A stretch of 5,889 bases of DNA from Paraglaciecola arctica (GTDB lineage Bacteria > Pseudomonadota > Gammaproteobacteria > Enterobacterales > Alteromonadaceae), in assembly GCA_003232445.1 (NCBI GenBank), contig QIJM01000076.1, positions 1 to 5,889 on the forward strand, in the 5' to 3' direction. The translations under genes and the position numbers were made by a program. Below are positions 5,568 to 5,889 of the stretch, in pieces. How positions within the stretch are numbered: position 1 is the stretch's first letter; each line of letters begins with the position of its first letter. The notes beneath the pieces were generated by a model. That model saw only the letters and a list, made by a program, of their open reading frames with translations, was not told the DNA's origin and made no database searches.

Positions 5568-5889
5568 ATGAAACGATATCTTACCCCAAAATGGCTGTTG
5601 AGCGCGGCTTTACTTATCATCTTCTTGTTATGGATTTTGTCTGTGTTCTGGAGCTTCGAACCTGAATTATTTGAACCTGAGCTACTTGCTCAGCAGCAAG
5701 CTAGCCAGAGAAATGAGTCTGTTGTAGCTGGCTACACGATCACGACTAGTTTAATTAAAGTTAGCGAGACCTTGCTAAACAAATCTGGCGGCTATTTGTC
5801 AAATGATGTATTGCCGCCTAGTGTGATGATGGACAATATGCCTAGCTGGGAGTTTGGTGCGTTAGAAATGATCCGAGATTTGGCCTTGG
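5568..5889 (+). CDS. DUF2333 family inner-membrane protein, N-terminal part
   Basis: The first 107 codons are present and the gene runs off the right edge. Residues about 10-28 form a single membrane anchor (LLSAALLIIFLLWILSVFW), so most of the protein is probably periplasmic. The stretch GGYLSNDVLPPSVMMDNMP, followed by WEFGALEMIRDLA, matches the conserved N-terminal block of the DUF2333 family as I remember it; that family has no established function. A short repeat, FEPELFEPELL, follows the anchor. AGGA at 5558-5561 lies six bases before the ATG, and the gene starts eight bases after the copper chaperone stop, so the two are likely co-transcribed. Family assignment is from memory of the motif, without a search. 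Confidence 0.82.
   Translation, partial: MKRYLTPKWLLSAALLIIFLLWILSVFWSFEPELFEPELLAQQQASQRNESVVAGYTITTSLIKVSETLLNKSGGYLSNDVLPPSVMMDNMPSWEFGALEMIRDLAL

Noticed and set aside
1..5889. CRISPR array, tRNA, rRNA or prophage genes
   Set aside because: No regularly spaced repeats, tRNA-like cloverleaf, rRNA segments or phage structural genes were seen. The 'phage shock' genes are cellular stress genes.

Overview
The window looks like chromosomal DNA from a marine gammaproteobacterium, most plausibly an Alteromonadales relative (Alteromonas/Glaciecola-like). This rests on the moderately low GC, strong Hsp15, Hsp33 and PspA matches to the enterobacterial and vibrio forms, and the type II secretion genes gspC-gspD sitting back to back with hslR-hslO, a layout I recall from Vibrio and Shewanella. 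The genus is an inference; there is no rRNA to settle it.

Layout. On the minus strand, 1517-570 is gspC, followed with a 4-base ATGA overlap by the start of gspD, which runs off the left edge; these are the first genes of a type II secretion operon. A 116-base divergent intergenic region separates them from plus-strand hslR (Hsp15, 1634-2032) and hslO (Hsp33, 2050-2940), a two-gene protein-quality-control unit. Behind hslO lie a small membrane-protein ORF (2958-3176) and, overlapping it as TGATG, what looks like a second small ORF broken by a one-base frameshift (3176-3360).

The centre is a compact phage-shock (envelope-stress) locus. It has an upstream palindrome, a possible IHF site and a clear sigma-54 promoter (3519-3533), then pspA (3599-4258), a strong intercistronic hairpin, a short PspC-domain gene with no standard start codon (4338-4520), and an unrecognised four-helix membrane protein (4531-4863). 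No pspB is present, and no pspF lies beside pspA.

Four bases after that operon is a 157-bp element (4868-5024) with perfect 32-bp terminal inverted repeats and no coding capacity, resembling a MITE or a large palindromic repeat. To its right is a two-gene cluster: a secreted PCu(A)C-type copper chaperone (5122-5559) and, 8 bases later, a DUF2333 inner-membrane protein truncated by the window edge.

Most of the gene content concerns the cell envelope or protein stress: secretion across the outer membrane, rescue of stalled ribosomes and oxidised proteins, inner-membrane repair, and periplasmic copper handling. The most unusual items are the start-less pspC, the minimal sigma-54 psp operon with an unknown membrane partner, the frameshifted small ORF pair and the palindromic element.
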